NCBI GenBank assembly: GCA_937872225.1
Contig: CALMRZ010000038.1
Location: 1 to 64,000 of the forward strand
DNA length: 64,000 bases
Source: an uncultured Spirochaetota bacterium
GTDB lineage: Bacteria; Spirochaetota; UBA4802; UBA5550
Direction of reading: 5' to 3'
Part shown: positions 9,142 through 17,368 of the stretch, piece after piece
Numbering within the stretch: position 1 is the first letter of the stretch
Layout of the letters: every line of letters starts with the position of its first letter
Notes under the pieces: model-generated
Database searches by the model: none
What the model was told of the DNA's origin: nothing
The model's input: only the letters and a program-made list of their open reading frames with translations
Made by a program: the position numbers and the translations under genes

Positions 9142-9704
9142 ACGAAACCGACCTCAGGCGCTGGGCCATTTTCTCCGACACCCACGGGAACCTTGACGCC
9201 ATGAGGGACGCCCTGGCGAAGGCCGGGCCCTTCAGCGCCATGATACATCTCGGCGACGGGGTCCTCGACGCGTCCGCGGTAGCCCGGGAACGTTCACTGC
9301 CGCTGACAGCGGTGGCCGGTAACGAAGACGGCGTCTCGGAATACCCGGAACGCGCGTGCCTGGCGATGGGCGGCTGCATGGCACTGCTTCTCCATGGACA
9401 CCGGCTGGACCTCAACCCGTACCAGCCGTCCGTTATATGGGAAAAGCAGTACGCAGCCATGGACGCCCTCATGGCCGTTTCCGGGGCCCGGGTCCTCCTT
9501 TTCGGCCATACCCATGTGCCGGTATTGCGGCGCACGGATCACGGCATCATCTGCAACCCCGGAAATCACTTTGCCGGCTCGCAAACGCCGCACACCTTTG
9601 CCATCGCCGAAACTGCCGGGGACGGCCTGAAGGTCTGCCTGGCCATGAAGGGCAACGGGGGATGGATCATAACGGACGAGGCGTCGATACGCGCCTCCGA
9701 CTGA
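9138..9704 (+). CDS. YfcE/MJ0936-type metallophosphoesterase
   Basis: The 188-residue protein carries the calcineurin-like phosphoesterase motifs in order: SDTHGN, LGDG, GNED (usually GNCD), HGH and GHTH, which bind two divalent metals. Members act as phosphodiesterases in the cytosol; the substrate here is unknown. The start ATG overlaps the stop of the hybrid kinase (ATGA), so the two are translationally coupled, which may mean it works in that signalling path, although coupling alone does not prove this. Confidence 0.9.
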   Translation: MNETDLRRWAIFSDTHGNLDAMRDALAKAGPFSAMIHLGDGVLDASAVARERSLPLTAVAGNEDGVSEYPERACLAMGGCMALLLHGHRLDLNPYQPSVIWEKQYAAMDALMAVSGARVLLFGHTHVPVLRRTDHGIICNPGNHFAGSQTPHTFAIAETAGDGLKVCLAMKGNGGWIITDEASIRASD

Positions 9705-9741
9705 CCACGGCACCCCGGCCGGATGCCATGGAAAAGAGCGG

Positions 9742-10083
9742 TCATGGCACGAAAAAGGTCTTCCTGAAGTCTTCTTCCGACATTAATTCGAATATGCTGT
9801 CAAGCTTGGATACGTCGAACAGCGTGGAGACATGGTCGGTTATGTCCAGAAACACCAGCTTGATGTCGTGCTTTTTCGCTTCCTTCGAAAACTTTATGAA
9901 AAGACCGAGGCCGGACGAATCAAGGCTGTGGAGCTTTTTGCAGTTCATCCCTATGACCTTCGGCCTGGCGGATATTTTCTCCATGATCACCCTGTCTGCA
10001 TCTTCCATGTCGTTGAAGATAAGCTCGCCGTTGAGCGATATGATGAGCACGTCTTTATGATCGGAGAAATCTATGGTAAGCAC
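9742..10083 (-). CDS. STAS-domain anti-sigma factor antagonist
   Basis: The 113-residue protein is a single STAS domain with the phosphorylation-site motif LDSSGLG (Ser56/Ser57), as in SpoIIAA and RsbV. Such proteins free a sigma factor by binding its anti-sigma kinase when dephosphorylated. The start is GTG at 10083 with GGGGG eight bases upstream. It is the last gene of the minus-strand run that begins with proA, 17 bases after the lipoprotein gene. A SpoIIE-type phosphatase that could act on such a protein lies at 33-35 kb, but no link is shown; no anti-sigma kinase is present in the window. Confidence 0.88.
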   Translation of the reverse strand: MLTIDFSDHKDVLIISLNGELIFNDMEDADRVIMEKISARPKVIGMNCKKLHSLDSSGLGLFIKFSKEAKKHDIKLVFLDITDHVSTLFDVSKLDSIFELMSEEDFRKTFFVP

Positions 10084-10100
10084 TGTCTGATACCCCCACG

Positions 10101-10580
10101 TTATTTCTTCAGGCCTGTCGACGGGACTTCCCCGCCCGACACATCCTCAATCCGGGTAAGATCTATCTTCAGCGCCATCCCGTCTATCGTCATGGCGATC
10201 TTTTTTTTCCTGCCGTTGACGGTGGCATACAGCCACACCATCGTATCGCCTTTTGTGTAGGGCGATATGCCGTCAACACGGTACGATTTCAAAACCCTGC
10301 CGGGGTTCAGGCGCTGGGTCTCGGTGAACTGGCGCACGAACAGCTCCTCATCGCTTAACCGCTGCAGGTCGGGCGTGAGCTTCTGCGTGCGCAGGGCCCG
10401 CATGAAGGCGGCGTCAGTGATCCTGTAGAGGGCCTTCCAGTCCTTCTTCTTCCATGTCTCGAAAAACTGCGTCGCCACATGGGGCGGGTCCAGGTCCTTG
10501 AGCCGGTCAGGGCCTTTTCCGCACGAAACACTGAAGGCCGCGACGGCCAGCGCCACAAGCAGGAACACGCGCCTAATCAT
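10101..10580 (-). CDS. predicted lipoprotein, NTF2-like fold possible
   Basis: The 159-residue product has a lipoprotein signal peptide with lipobox FSVSC (Cys20). The mature part begins with a helix and a FFETWKKKDWKALYRI stretch, resembling small NTF2-like/DUF4878 lipoproteins. It would be anchored in the envelope. The gene lies 21 bases after rsfS and 17 bases before the STAS gene in the same direction. Function unknown. Confidence 0.78.
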   Translation of the reverse strand: MIRRVFLLVALAVAAFSVSCGKGPDRLKDLDPPHVATQFFETWKKKDWKALYRITDAAFMRALRTQKLTPDLQRLSDEELFVRQFTETQRLNPGRVLKSYRVDGISPYTKGDTMVWLYATVNGRKKKIAMTIDGMALKIDLTRIEDVSGGEVPSTGLKK

Positions 10581-10601
10581 ATCTTTACAACCGTCCCCAC
10601 A

Positions 10602-10964
10602 TCAAAATGAAATTCTTTTAGCATCGCCCCACAGCTTCTCAAGCTGGTAATACTCCCGCAGTTCCTGGGTGAAAATGTGCACTATCAGTTCGCTGCAATC
10701 GAGGATGATCCACCCGGATTCATAATCCGGCCTGTTCCGGACGCGGAGCCCGCGGCCGTATATGAACTTTTCAAGCTCCCGCGCCAGGGAGCGGCAATGG
10801 ATCCGTGAATTGCCGGTCGTTATCAGGAAATAATCGAGATAGCTGTTGACGTCCCGCAGGTCCAGGAAAACGATCTCCGCGCCTTTCTTGTCCGACAGGA
10901 GCCGGGCGCATTCACGGTAGGTCTCCACCATCTCCTCTTCCGTTCTTTTTTTCAGGTCCGTCAC
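10602..10964 (-). CDS. rsfS: ribosomal silencing factor RsfS (YbeB/Iojap family)
   Basis: The 120-residue protein matches the RsfS family over its length: AEIVFLDLRDVNSYLDYFLI near the N-terminus, TGNSRIHCRSLA, the GYESGWIILDCSELIVHIF-like core and a C-terminal YYQLEKLWGDA. RsfS binds uL14 on the large ribosomal subunit and blocks subunit joining under starvation. The start overlaps the stop of the LCP gene by four bases. The order nadD-LCP-rsfS is typical, as RsfS and NadD genes are neighbours in many bacteria. Confidence 0.95.
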   Translation of the reverse strand: MTDLKKRTEEEMVETYRECARLLSDKKGAEIVFLDLRDVNSYLDYFLITTGNSRIHCRSLARELEKFIYGRGLRVRNRPDYESGWIILDCSELIVHIFTQELREYYQLEKLWGDAKRISF

Positions 10965-12085
10965 TTTGCAAGGTCCTCGCCGAGAATGATCATTATATTA
11001 TGCAGTTGCGTGTTGTCAATGATATGATAAATGTTCTGTATGCCTGTCAGTTCTGCCACCCTGTTTACCGCGGCCACGTTGCCCCGCCTGTTGATGATGA
11101 CTGATTTGGTCATCTTGCGGTACGGCGATGTGCCGAACTCGACCACGTTCAGCCCTTCGCGGATAAGGCTTTCCCGCATTTTTCTCGCCAGTCCCGGCGT
11201 ATCGGTGCCGTTCAGGATCTTGATCTTGATCGACGCGTCGATCTCTTTCTGGCTCTGGTCGACGATCAGGAGCGCGAGGAACTCCTTTTCGTAAATCCGG
11301 AACGTGATGTCATCCATGGCGTAATAATTATCCTTGAAGAACCCCGGCAGGACCGTCGCCATCACGTCCCCGTCCTTGAAGATGAGCTCGCATATCCCCA
11401 TGACCTCCTGGGGCAGCAGGTTTGTCTTGACCGACTTCATCATCTCGCCGATGAACCTGATATTGTTGAAGCGCTCGAGCCGCTCACGGTCCTTGTAGAG
11501 CGTCATGATCACGTCAAGGATCCGGTCGTACTTCAGGTAAATTGAATTCTCATCAACGGTATTGATGTACCGCATCACCTTCTGTCCGTCCAGGTAATTG
11601 ACGCCGAAAACCGGCGCCTGGGCGTCCCGATCCTTGTACCCGGGCTGGTCAAGGGCAAACAGTTCGACCCCCTCCATCAGGTTGACCAGGCGCTCCACGT
11701 CCGGCGCGTAAATCTCAACGTAGAAGGGGATGTTGAGCCGGAGGTCCTTCTGGAGCGAATACCGGAGCCGGTTGAAATTGAACACCACCACCTCGTCGAT
11801 GCGGGCGCAGTGGTCGCCGTCGTCATCGAGCCGTATCTTGTAGGACGGCGGGATAAAGGTTATGCCTATCCGCTTGTTGTCGGGGTTGATGCTCACGATG
11901 GCGAAAAATTTGTGCTTGTGGTCATTGTCCTTGTTGCTCCCCGCCACCAGGATGTTTATTATCTTTTTTTTCTGGATCAGCTTTTCGACGGCGTTCCTGG
12001 TCCGCACGCCGTGGCAGTAATACACGAGGAGCGAAACGAGCACCAGGAGAAGGACCGTTCCGGCTATGATAACTTTGCGTTTCAA
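10961..12085 (-). CDS. LytR-CpsA-Psr (LCP)-family protein with LytR C-terminal domain, degenerate active site
   Basis: The 374 residues comprise an N-terminal signal anchor (residues 5-25), an LCP-like domain (about 40-190) and a C-terminal LytR_C domain (about 285-370, start IKILNGTDTPGLARKM). LCP enzymes transfer glycopolymers to peptidoglycan. The sequence where the catalytic R.DT motif is expected reads KHKFF, and the SIPRDT motif reads FIPPSYK, so the usual catalytic Asp/Arg residues are missing; it may be a non-catalytic or divergent member. It overlaps nadD and rsfS by four bases each. Subcellular location is probably the outer face of the cytoplasmic membrane. Confidence 0.82.
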   Translation of the reverse strand: MKRKVIIAGTVLLLVLVSLLVYYCHGVRTRNAVEKLIQKKKIINILVAGSNKDNDHKHKFFAIVSINPDNKRIGITFIPPSYKIRLDDDGDHCARIDEVVVFNFNRLRYSLQKDLRLNIPFYVEIYAPDVERLVNLMEGVELFALDQPGYKDRDAQAPVFGVNYLDGQKVMRYINTVDENSIYLKYDRILDVIMTLYKDRERLERFNNIRFIGEMMKSVKTNLLPQEVMGICELIFKDGDVMATVLPGFFKDNYYAMDDITFRIYEKEFLALLIVDQSQKEIDASIKIKILNGTDTPGLARKMRESLIREGLNVVEFGTSPYRKMTKSVIINRRGNVAAVNRVAELTGIQNIYHIIDNTQLHNIMIILGEDLAK

Positions 12086-12663
12086 TTTCTGTACAACCCC
12101 TTTCTGGCAATATAATCAATGACGGCGTCAGGCACGAGAAACCGCACCGACGTGCCCGCCCGAAGCCGTTCCCTGATGAGGGTGGAGCTGATGTCAATCA
12201 GCGGATTTTCCGCGTACCTGACGTTGCAACCGCCCAGGTCGACGTCCGGGGCCGGCTTCTCCCCGGGCCGCCGCATGACGATGAGCGACACGTGATTCAG
12301 CAGGTGCTCGGTCTCCCGCCAGGTATCTATGGTATTCAGGGAATCCGTCCCGACAATGAGATTGAGTTCGCTGCCGGGATACTGCTCCTGCAGGGCATGG
12401 ACGGTGGTTATGGTATAAGACGGCTCTTTCCTGTCAATTTCAATACGGGAGACCTCGTATTCCGGCGCGCCACCGACGGCAAGGGCCGCCATGGCGTACC
12501 TCTCTTCGGCGGGCACCTCCCCCGCCAGGGACTTGTGCACCGGGTACCGGGCAGGCACCAGTATGATCCTGTCGAGTTTGAAATCCGACCGTATGATTTC
12601 AGCGTTTATAAGATGGCCGTAATGAATCGGGTTGAAGGTCCCTCCGAAAATGCCCAGTTTCAA
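12082..12663 (-). CDS. nadD: nicotinate-nucleotide adenylyltransferase
   Basis: The 193-residue protein begins with the nucleotidyltransferase motif GGTFNPIHYGH and has the C-terminal ISSTLIRERL motif, both diagnostic for NadD. It makes deamido-NAD from nicotinate mononucleotide and ATP in NAD synthesis. It lies three bases after proA and overlaps the LCP gene by four bases, inside a co-transcribed run. Confidence 0.95.
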   Translation of the reverse strand: MKLGIFGGTFNPIHYGHLINAEIIRSDFKLDRIILVPARYPVHKSLAGEVPAEERYAMAALAVGGAPEYEVSRIEIDRKEPSYTITTVHALQEQYPGSELNLIVGTDSLNTIDTWRETEHLLNHVSLIVMRRPGEKPAPDVDLGGCNVRYAENPLIDISSTLIRERLRAGTSVRFLVPDAVIDYIARKGLYRN

Positions 12664-12666
12664 AGC

Positions 12667-13917
12667 CTACCGCACCTCGCCTTTCCCGTATACGACGTAT
12701 TTCAGTGTCGTCAATCCCTCCACGCCCATGGCGCCCCGGGCATGGAGCTTTTCGGTCGAAATGCCGACCTCGGCGCCCAGGCCGAATTCCCCGCCGTCGT
12801 GAAAGCGGGTCGACGCGTTGACGAAGACGGCCGCCGAATCCACCTCCCGGAGGAACCGCTCGGAATTCATGTAGTCGGACGTAACGATCGCATCGGAATG
12901 GTTCGAGCCGTACCGCGCGATATGTTCCATGGCTTCCTCAATAGAATCGACTATCTTCACCGCGAGCACCAGGTCGCCGAACTCGCACCCGTAATCGCCC
13001 GGGGCGGCGGGCCTGACGACGCCGGGCATGAGCGCGACCGTCCTCCCGCATCCCCTGATTTCCACGTTCCGGTCCAGCAGGCTTTTCAGAAGCGATTCCT
13101 TCCGCGGATACTTCGCATGGATGAGGAGCGTCTCCAGGGCGTTGCACACGGCGGGACGCTGCACCTTGGCGTTAACCGCGATGCGGTTGGCCATGTCCTC
13201 GTCTGCGCTTTCGTCCACGAAAACGTGGCACACGCCCTTGTCGTGCTTGATGACCGGTATCGTCGATTCCTCGGTGACGGTCCTGATGAGGGACTCGCCG
13301 CCGCGGGGGATGACCACGTCGATGTACTGCTTCATCCTCAGCAGCACGGGTACGAGCTCCCGCTCGGTCCTGCCGATGAAGGTCACGGCGCTCTCGGGGC
13401 ATCCCGATTCCGCCAGCACCCCGCGGACCACCGCGTGGAGGGCCGTGTTGGAGCTGATCGCCTCCTTCCCGCCCCGGAGGATGGCCGCGTTACCCGATTT
13501 GATGCAGAGGGCGGCGATATCGGTGGTGACATTGGGACGCGCCTCGTAAATGACGGCGACAACGCCCAGGGGTATGCGCATCTGGCCCACCCGTATTCCG
13601 GAGGGGCGCATGGTCATTTTCTCAATCCTTCCTACAGGGTCCGGCAGCACCGCAATTTCCTCGATGGAAACCGCCATGCCGTCGATCCGCTCCCGGTTCA
13701 GGAGCAGGCGGTCATGGAGGGCCTTGCTGACGCCCGCCTTTTCAGCGGCGTCCAGGTCCTTTCTGTTCTCGGCGATGATAAAGTCGGCCTTCTTCCTCAG
13801 ATCGGCCGCCATCTTCAGGAGAAGGTTGTTCTTCTGGACGGTGGTGTAGTTGGCGATGACGCGGGACGCGGCCCGGGCGTCACGGCACAACTGTTCTATA
13901 TATTGCTGGTTATCCAT
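12667..13917 (-). CDS. proA: glutamate-5-semialdehyde dehydrogenase (gamma-glutamyl phosphate reductase)
   Basis: The product (416 residues) is a full-length ProA with the aldehyde-dehydrogenase-like fold, including RPNVTTDIAALCIKSGNA, VIPRGGESLI, and the catalytic-cysteine region VQRPAVCNALETLL. It reduces gamma-glutamyl phosphate to glutamate semialdehyde in proline synthesis. I place the start at 13917 because GGAG lies seven bases upstream; the frame extends to 13971 without such a site. The partner proB is not in the window. It heads the minus-strand run ending with the STAS gene. Confidence 0.95.
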   Translation of the reverse strand: MDNQQYIEQLCRDARAASRVIANYTTVQKNNLLLKMAADLRKKADFIIAENRKDLDAAEKAGVSKALHDRLLLNRERIDGMAVSIEEIAVLPDPVGRIEKMTMRPSGIRVGQMRIPLGVVAVIYEARPNVTTDIAALCIKSGNAAILRGGKEAISSNTALHAVVRGVLAESGCPESAVTFIGRTERELVPVLLRMKQYIDVVIPRGGESLIRTVTEESTIPVIKHDKGVCHVFVDESADEDMANRIAVNAKVQRPAVCNALETLLIHAKYPRKESLLKSLLDRNVEIRGCGRTVALMPGVVRPAAPGDYGCEFGDLVLAVKIVDSIEEAMEHIARYGSNHSDAIVTSDYMNSERFLREVDSAAVFVNASTRFHDGGEFGLGAEVGISTEKLHARGAMGVEGLTTLKYVVYGKGEVR

Positions 13918-14032
13918 ACTATTACTCCATAAACGTAGTTCCTTTATGCAGCATCCGCTTTTCTTTGACAAGAATAAAATTTAACCCTGCCGGCATGATC
14001 AATGATATTGTTTTCAGACAGATAAAGCACCT

Positions 14033-14095
14033 GAAAAAAGAGCCGAACGGCCGAGGACTGTCTGAGTCAGCAATTTCCATGTCCAAGTTCCGCAG
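14033..14095. repeat. dispersed intergenic repeat, copy 1
   Basis: A segment starting at 14033 is almost identical (one base gap over 26) to 15051-15076. Two blocks, CGAGGACTGTCTGAG (14052-14066) and AGTTCCGCAG (14086-14095), recur in the same order on the minus strand of the element at 57.3 kb, with an unrelated spacer between them. Confidence 0.6.
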
Positions 14096-14203
14096 GCCGG
14101 GAGGCTTTTTTCTGATGCTTTGTGTCACAATCAGATCTTACGTTTCAGGTCTGATGACGTACGGGGAAAATGAAGCCTGTGAACAAACAACCATGTGAAG
14201 GAA

Positions 14204-14710
14204 TCAATCAGGTATAACCGGGCGAGTCAACTTGTTCTCTTTGACAAAACCGTCAAAGTATTTCTTATCGAGTCTCTTCATGTAACGGAGGATATCCATC
14301 TTCAACGAGTCATCGCTGGTCTTGTATATGGAAGCGTAAAACTTCACGGCCCTGTCCCTGTCTTTCGCATGGCTGAGGACCCAGAGGAGAGTCCTCTGCG
14401 TGACGATGAACTGCTCGCGGCCATACCGGTCGGCAATGAACTTCTCATTGACCATGTTGACATCCACCAGCGAATAATAACCGCTCAGACGTCTGAAGGG
14501 ATTGGAACTGTTGATCAGCGAATAAACATCATAAAACTGGTTCACCGGCCGGGAAAGCAGAAGGGGGAACCTGCCCTCCCGCAATATAATGCTCTCCACG
14601 AACCTGCTTCCAATCAGCAGCCCGGCACCGTATCCGGCCAGCATGAGGGCTACGCAGAGGGCGGCAACGCCTCCGGCGGCCTTAATTTTATGTGTGTCCA
14701 GGCAAGTCAT
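14204..14710 (-). CDS. hypothetical protein with one N-terminal membrane segment
   Basis: The 168-residue product has a hydrophobic segment at residues 11-33 (signal anchor or uncleaved signal) followed by a soluble, charged, mostly helical region. Nothing in it matches a family I recognise. The gene stands alone between repeat copies at 14033 and 15051, its codon use looks like that of its neighbours, and its stop is close to the repeat-rich region upstream of it. The reading frame is long enough and rich enough in typical codon bias to be real, but no function can be suggested. Confidence 0.6.
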   Translation of the reverse strand: MTCLDTHKIKAAGGVAALCVALMLAGYGAGLLIGSRFVESIILREGRFPLLLSRPVNQFYDVYSLINSSNPFRRLSGYYSLVDVNMVNEKFIADRYGREQFIVTQRTLLWVLSHAKDRDRAVKFYASIYKTSDDSLKMDILRYMKRLDKKYFDGFVKENKLTRPVIPD

Positions 14711-14900
14711 ATATGATCTATAAGGTTAGATCGGAGTAAAAAGGATACTGCCGATCCTGTCAATTTTTTATTTCTTATCTTAAAAAGCATTCGATCATTG
14801 GCAGAGATTATATATGATGGAGCTGACCCGGCGAGGCCGTTAGTGCTAAAGCAGTTTCTGATAGATCGCACCAGGCGGGATGTGGGTACTCCCGCTCACG

Positions 14901-15150
14901 GGGAACAGCATGTTCCCGCCCGCGTCCCCGGTATAAACATTTTCCAATTATTAATGTGGCATAGGGTGCTCAAAAACAGAGGGAGCAGGATGCTTCCGCC
15001 CATCCTCCCAAAACAGTATTATCCAAGGGATTAAACACAATAGTGCGTCAGAAAAAGAGCCGAACGGCCGAGGACTTTCCCCTGTCCTCCACACAAACAT
15101 TTCCCAATGATCGTAAAAGACGGGATAGGAGCATGCCCCATCCCGCATTA
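14901..15150. repeat. about four degenerate tandem units of ~80 bases, each with a hairpin
   Basis: The units start near 14901, 14981, 15061 and 15122. Unit 1 begins with a perfect palindrome (GGGAACA-gca-TGTTCCC), unit 2 with GGGAGCA-gga-TGCTTCC exactly 80 bases later, and unit 4 with a GGGAT..ATCCC stem. Downstream parts of units 1 and 3 share AAACATTT.CCAAT. The whole 14711-15180 stretch contains no gene. Confidence 0.5.
15051..15076. repeat. dispersed intergenic repeat, copy 2
   Basis: This is the second, same-orientation copy of the block at 14033; both read GAGCCGAACGGCCGAGGACT. The two copies flank the small gene at 14204-14710. Confidence 0.65.
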
Positions 15151-15180
15151 CCAGAATAAATCCATTGGAAAATGCCAAAC

Positions 15181-15224
15181 ACGGCTCATTTTGATTGACA
15201 AAATATAGCCGTATACGACATAAA
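15181..15224 (+). promoter_or_regulatory. purC promoter with an overlapping nested dyad
   Basis: TTGACA (15195-15200) and CATAAA (15219-15224) with an 18-base spacer form a plausible promoter 67 bases before purC. Around the -35 box lies a nested inverted repeat: ACGGCT/AGCCGT (15181-15186, 15207-15212) enclosing ATTTTG/CAAAAT (15188-15193, 15199-15204). This is a candidate operator; the regulator is unknown. Confidence 0.45.
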
Positions 15225-15291
15225 ATAACCATGGCTGGATTCCTCCATCCACGCGGCCCTGTGTGCCATCTACCTTTATGGGGAGCCCTAT

Positions 15292-16179
15292 ATGAAACCC
15301 GTGGTCAATATAAAGATACCAGGCGTTAAAAAAAAATACAGCGGCAAGGTGCGCGACCTGTACGCCGTCGACAAGGAGCACCTTCTCATCGTTTCAACGG
15401 ACCGGCTTTCCGCCTTCGACCACGTGTTCCCCAACGGGATACCCGGCAAGGGCATCATACTGAACAAGATATCAAACCTCTGGTTCAAGAACATCAAGGT
15501 CATAAAGAACCATATTGTCGAGGACGACGTATCACGGTTCCCGAAACCCTTCTGCGATTACCCCGAACTGCTGAAGGACCGTTCCGTCATCGTGCGAAAA
15601 ACCGAACGCATCGATTTTGAATGCATAGCCCGGGGCTACCTCATCGGGACGGGCTGGAAAGACTACCAGGAAAAAGGATCGGTCTGCGGCATATCCCTGC
15701 CGGCAGGCCTCCAGCTCGCGGAAAAGCTTGACGCTCCCCTCTTCACGCCGGCCACCAAGGAAGACACCGGCCACGACGTCAATGTGCCGGTCGACGTGAT
15801 GCGCGCCAAGCTCGGGGACGAGCTGACGTACCGGCTGGGCGAGGTGACCCTCAGGATCTATGAATTCGCCCGCGACCTCCTGATACGGCAGGGCATAATC
15901 CTAGCCGACACCAAGATGGAATTCGGCTTTGCCGACAACGAGATAATACTGATCGACGAGATCCTGACGCCGGACAGCTCGCGGTTCTGGGACGAAGAAT
16001 CCTACCGTGTCGGAACATCCCCGGTAAGCTTTGACAAGCAGTACATACGCGATTACCTGGAAACCACCACGTGGGACAAAAATTCGCCGCCGCCGCCCCT
16101 GCCGGATGAAATCGTGGACAAGACCCTGGAAAAATACCGGGAGATCCTCCAGAGGATCGAGGCGATCTTCAGCCGGTAG
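15292..16179 (+). CDS. purC: phosphoribosylaminoimidazole-succinocarboxamide synthase
   Basis: The 295-residue protein is a complete SAICAR synthetase: GKVRDLY near the N-terminus, STDRLSAFD, the ECIARGYLIGTGWKDY stretch, EDTGHDVNV and the C-terminal LTPDSSRFW motif. It joins aspartate to CAIR in purine synthesis, using ATP. GGGGAG seven bases before the ATG fixes the start. No other purine genes are adjacent. A promoter with a dyad lies just upstream. Confidence 0.97.
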   Translation: MKPVVNIKIPGVKKKYSGKVRDLYAVDKEHLLIVSTDRLSAFDHVFPNGIPGKGIILNKISNLWFKNIKVIKNHIVEDDVSRFPKPFCDYPELLKDRSVIVRKTERIDFECIARGYLIGTGWKDYQEKGSVCGISLPAGLQLAEKLDAPLFTPATKEDTGHDVNVPVDVMRAKLGDELTYRLGEVTLRIYEFARDLLIRQGIILADTKMEFGFADNEIILIDEILTPDSSRFWDEESYRVGTSPVSFDKQYIRDYLETTTWDKNSPPPPLPDEIVDKTLEKYREILQRIEAIFSR

Positions 16180-16470
16180 CCCCGCAGGACACCGGCCTCC
16201 TTTTCCCTGCTCATGGGAAGCCAGTCCCGATTATAGTCACGCGATCTTTTATTTTTCATGATGATGAATGATGGATTTGTCCAATTACGCAGCGCGCAAC
16301 GCACTTTATGCATTAAAAGACGACTGAGCGCTGGAATTAATGATTCAGATTGATTAGTATTAATACGATAATAGAAAAGGATCAGATGCTTTAAAGCACA
16401 TACCCGCCCTTGAGGGCCAGGGAAAGGCGCCGGTGGCGGCGCCGGTAATCATTGCAGACCGGGGGAATCA

Positions 16471-16905
16471 ATGGCCTTGCCTGAAAAGAATCCTTTCAAC
16501 GAGTACAAGAAGACCCAGATCACCACGGCAAACCAGGGTAAATTGATCGTCATGCTTTACGACGGCGCGATCAAGTTCCTGAACATCGCCATCGACAACA
16601 TGCACCCCAAGACCTACGATATCGTCAACACGAACATCATCAAGGCCCAGGATATTATAACCGAGCTCCTGCTGTCCCTGAACATGAAAGAGGGCGGTGA
16701 AATATCGCAGAACCTCTTCAACCTGTACCTCTACTTCAAGAAAGCACTCCTCGAAGCCAACATAAAGAAGGACCCGGAACAGATACAAGGCGTATTGAAG
16801 CTCATCAAGGAGCTCCGGGACGCGTGGGACAAGATATCCGCCAACGAGACCACGGCGGACAAAACCAACATCGGAGCGAAAGGAAGCTTCAGCATTGAGG
16901 GATGA
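16471..16905 (+). CDS. fliS: flagellar export chaperone FliS
   Basis: The 144-residue helical protein has the FliS signature YKKTQITTANQGKLIVMLYDGAIKFLN-type N-terminus (residues 12-38) and a conserved C-terminal LRDAWDKI. FliS binds flagellin in the cytosol and keeps it unfolded for export. Its presence shows that the organism is probably flagellated. The next gene starts within its last codons. The 291 bases upstream, back to purC, hold no gene or obvious promoter. Confidence 0.95.
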   Translation: MALPEKNPFNEYKKTQITTANQGKLIVMLYDGAIKFLNIAIDNMHPKTYDIVNTNIIKAQDIITELLLSLNMKEGGEISQNLFNLYLYFKKALLEANIKKDPEQIQGVLKLIKELRDAWDKISANETTADKTNIGAKGSFSIEG

Positions 16906-17368
16906 CGCAGCATCTATCGCCGCCGACCTTGTCCGCCTGTACGCGGCGAAGCTTCAACTGCTTGACAGACTGCTCCTGAGCGAATCTGACAAAATTCATT
17001 ACTGCAGGTCGGGGAACCTGGAAAAGGTGTTCGGGATGGTAGGCGCCGATGAAGGCATTATCGGCGATATCGACGCCGCCGATTTCGACATAGCCCGGGC
17101 CGAGGCTTCCCTTGCGGCCCTTGCCGGGGTCCGTACGCGGCTGCTGTACGACGCGCTCCGGGACGACCGGGACGCCGACGGCCTTCTGGCGGTCAGGAAC
17201 ACGGTTCTGGAGACACTGGACAGGCTCCTCGCCGAACGCGCCAGGCTGGCGGCCATGCTGGAGGCCGCTTCCGGCGAGATCCGGGACAGCATCGATGATC
17301 TATCGCGCCTCACCAGGCTGAAGGAGGCCGACGCCGGCGGCATCGACCGCGCCGGTCGGCGATCCTAA
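16895..17368 (+). CDS. helical protein coupled to fliS, possibly a flagellar accessory chaperone
   Basis: The 157-residue product is predicted to be almost wholly alpha-helical and rich in Ala, Arg, Leu and Asp, like FlgN/FliT-type chaperones, but I cannot see a family signature. The start is TTG at 16895, eight bases after AGGAAG, overlapping the end of fliS by 11 bases. Its stop overlaps the convergent gene by four bases. A flagellar role is inferred only from coupling to fliS and helical character. Confidence 0.65.
   Translation: MRDDAASIAADLVRLYAAKLQLLDRLLLSESDKIHYCRSGNLEKVFGMVGADEGIIGDIDAADFDIARAEASLAALAGVRTRLLYDALRDDRDADGLLAVRNTVLETLDRLLAERARLAAMLEAASGEIRDSIDDLSRLTRLKEADAGGIDRAGRRS

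Noticed and set aside
9724-9748. Terminator between the convergent phosphoesterase and STAS genes
   Set aside because: TGCCATG/CATGGCA is only 7 bp with a long loop and no T-run on either strand.
12292-13932. 546-codon open frame on the plus strand
   Set aside because: It is the antisense shadow of nadD and proA in high-GC DNA; it has no recognisable domain and spans two well-supported genes.
14881-14940. Possible type I-E CRISPR repeat
   Set aside because: The GC-rich stem and the GGTATAAAC end recall a CRISPR repeat, but there is no regular array of identical repeats with spacers and no cas gene in the window.
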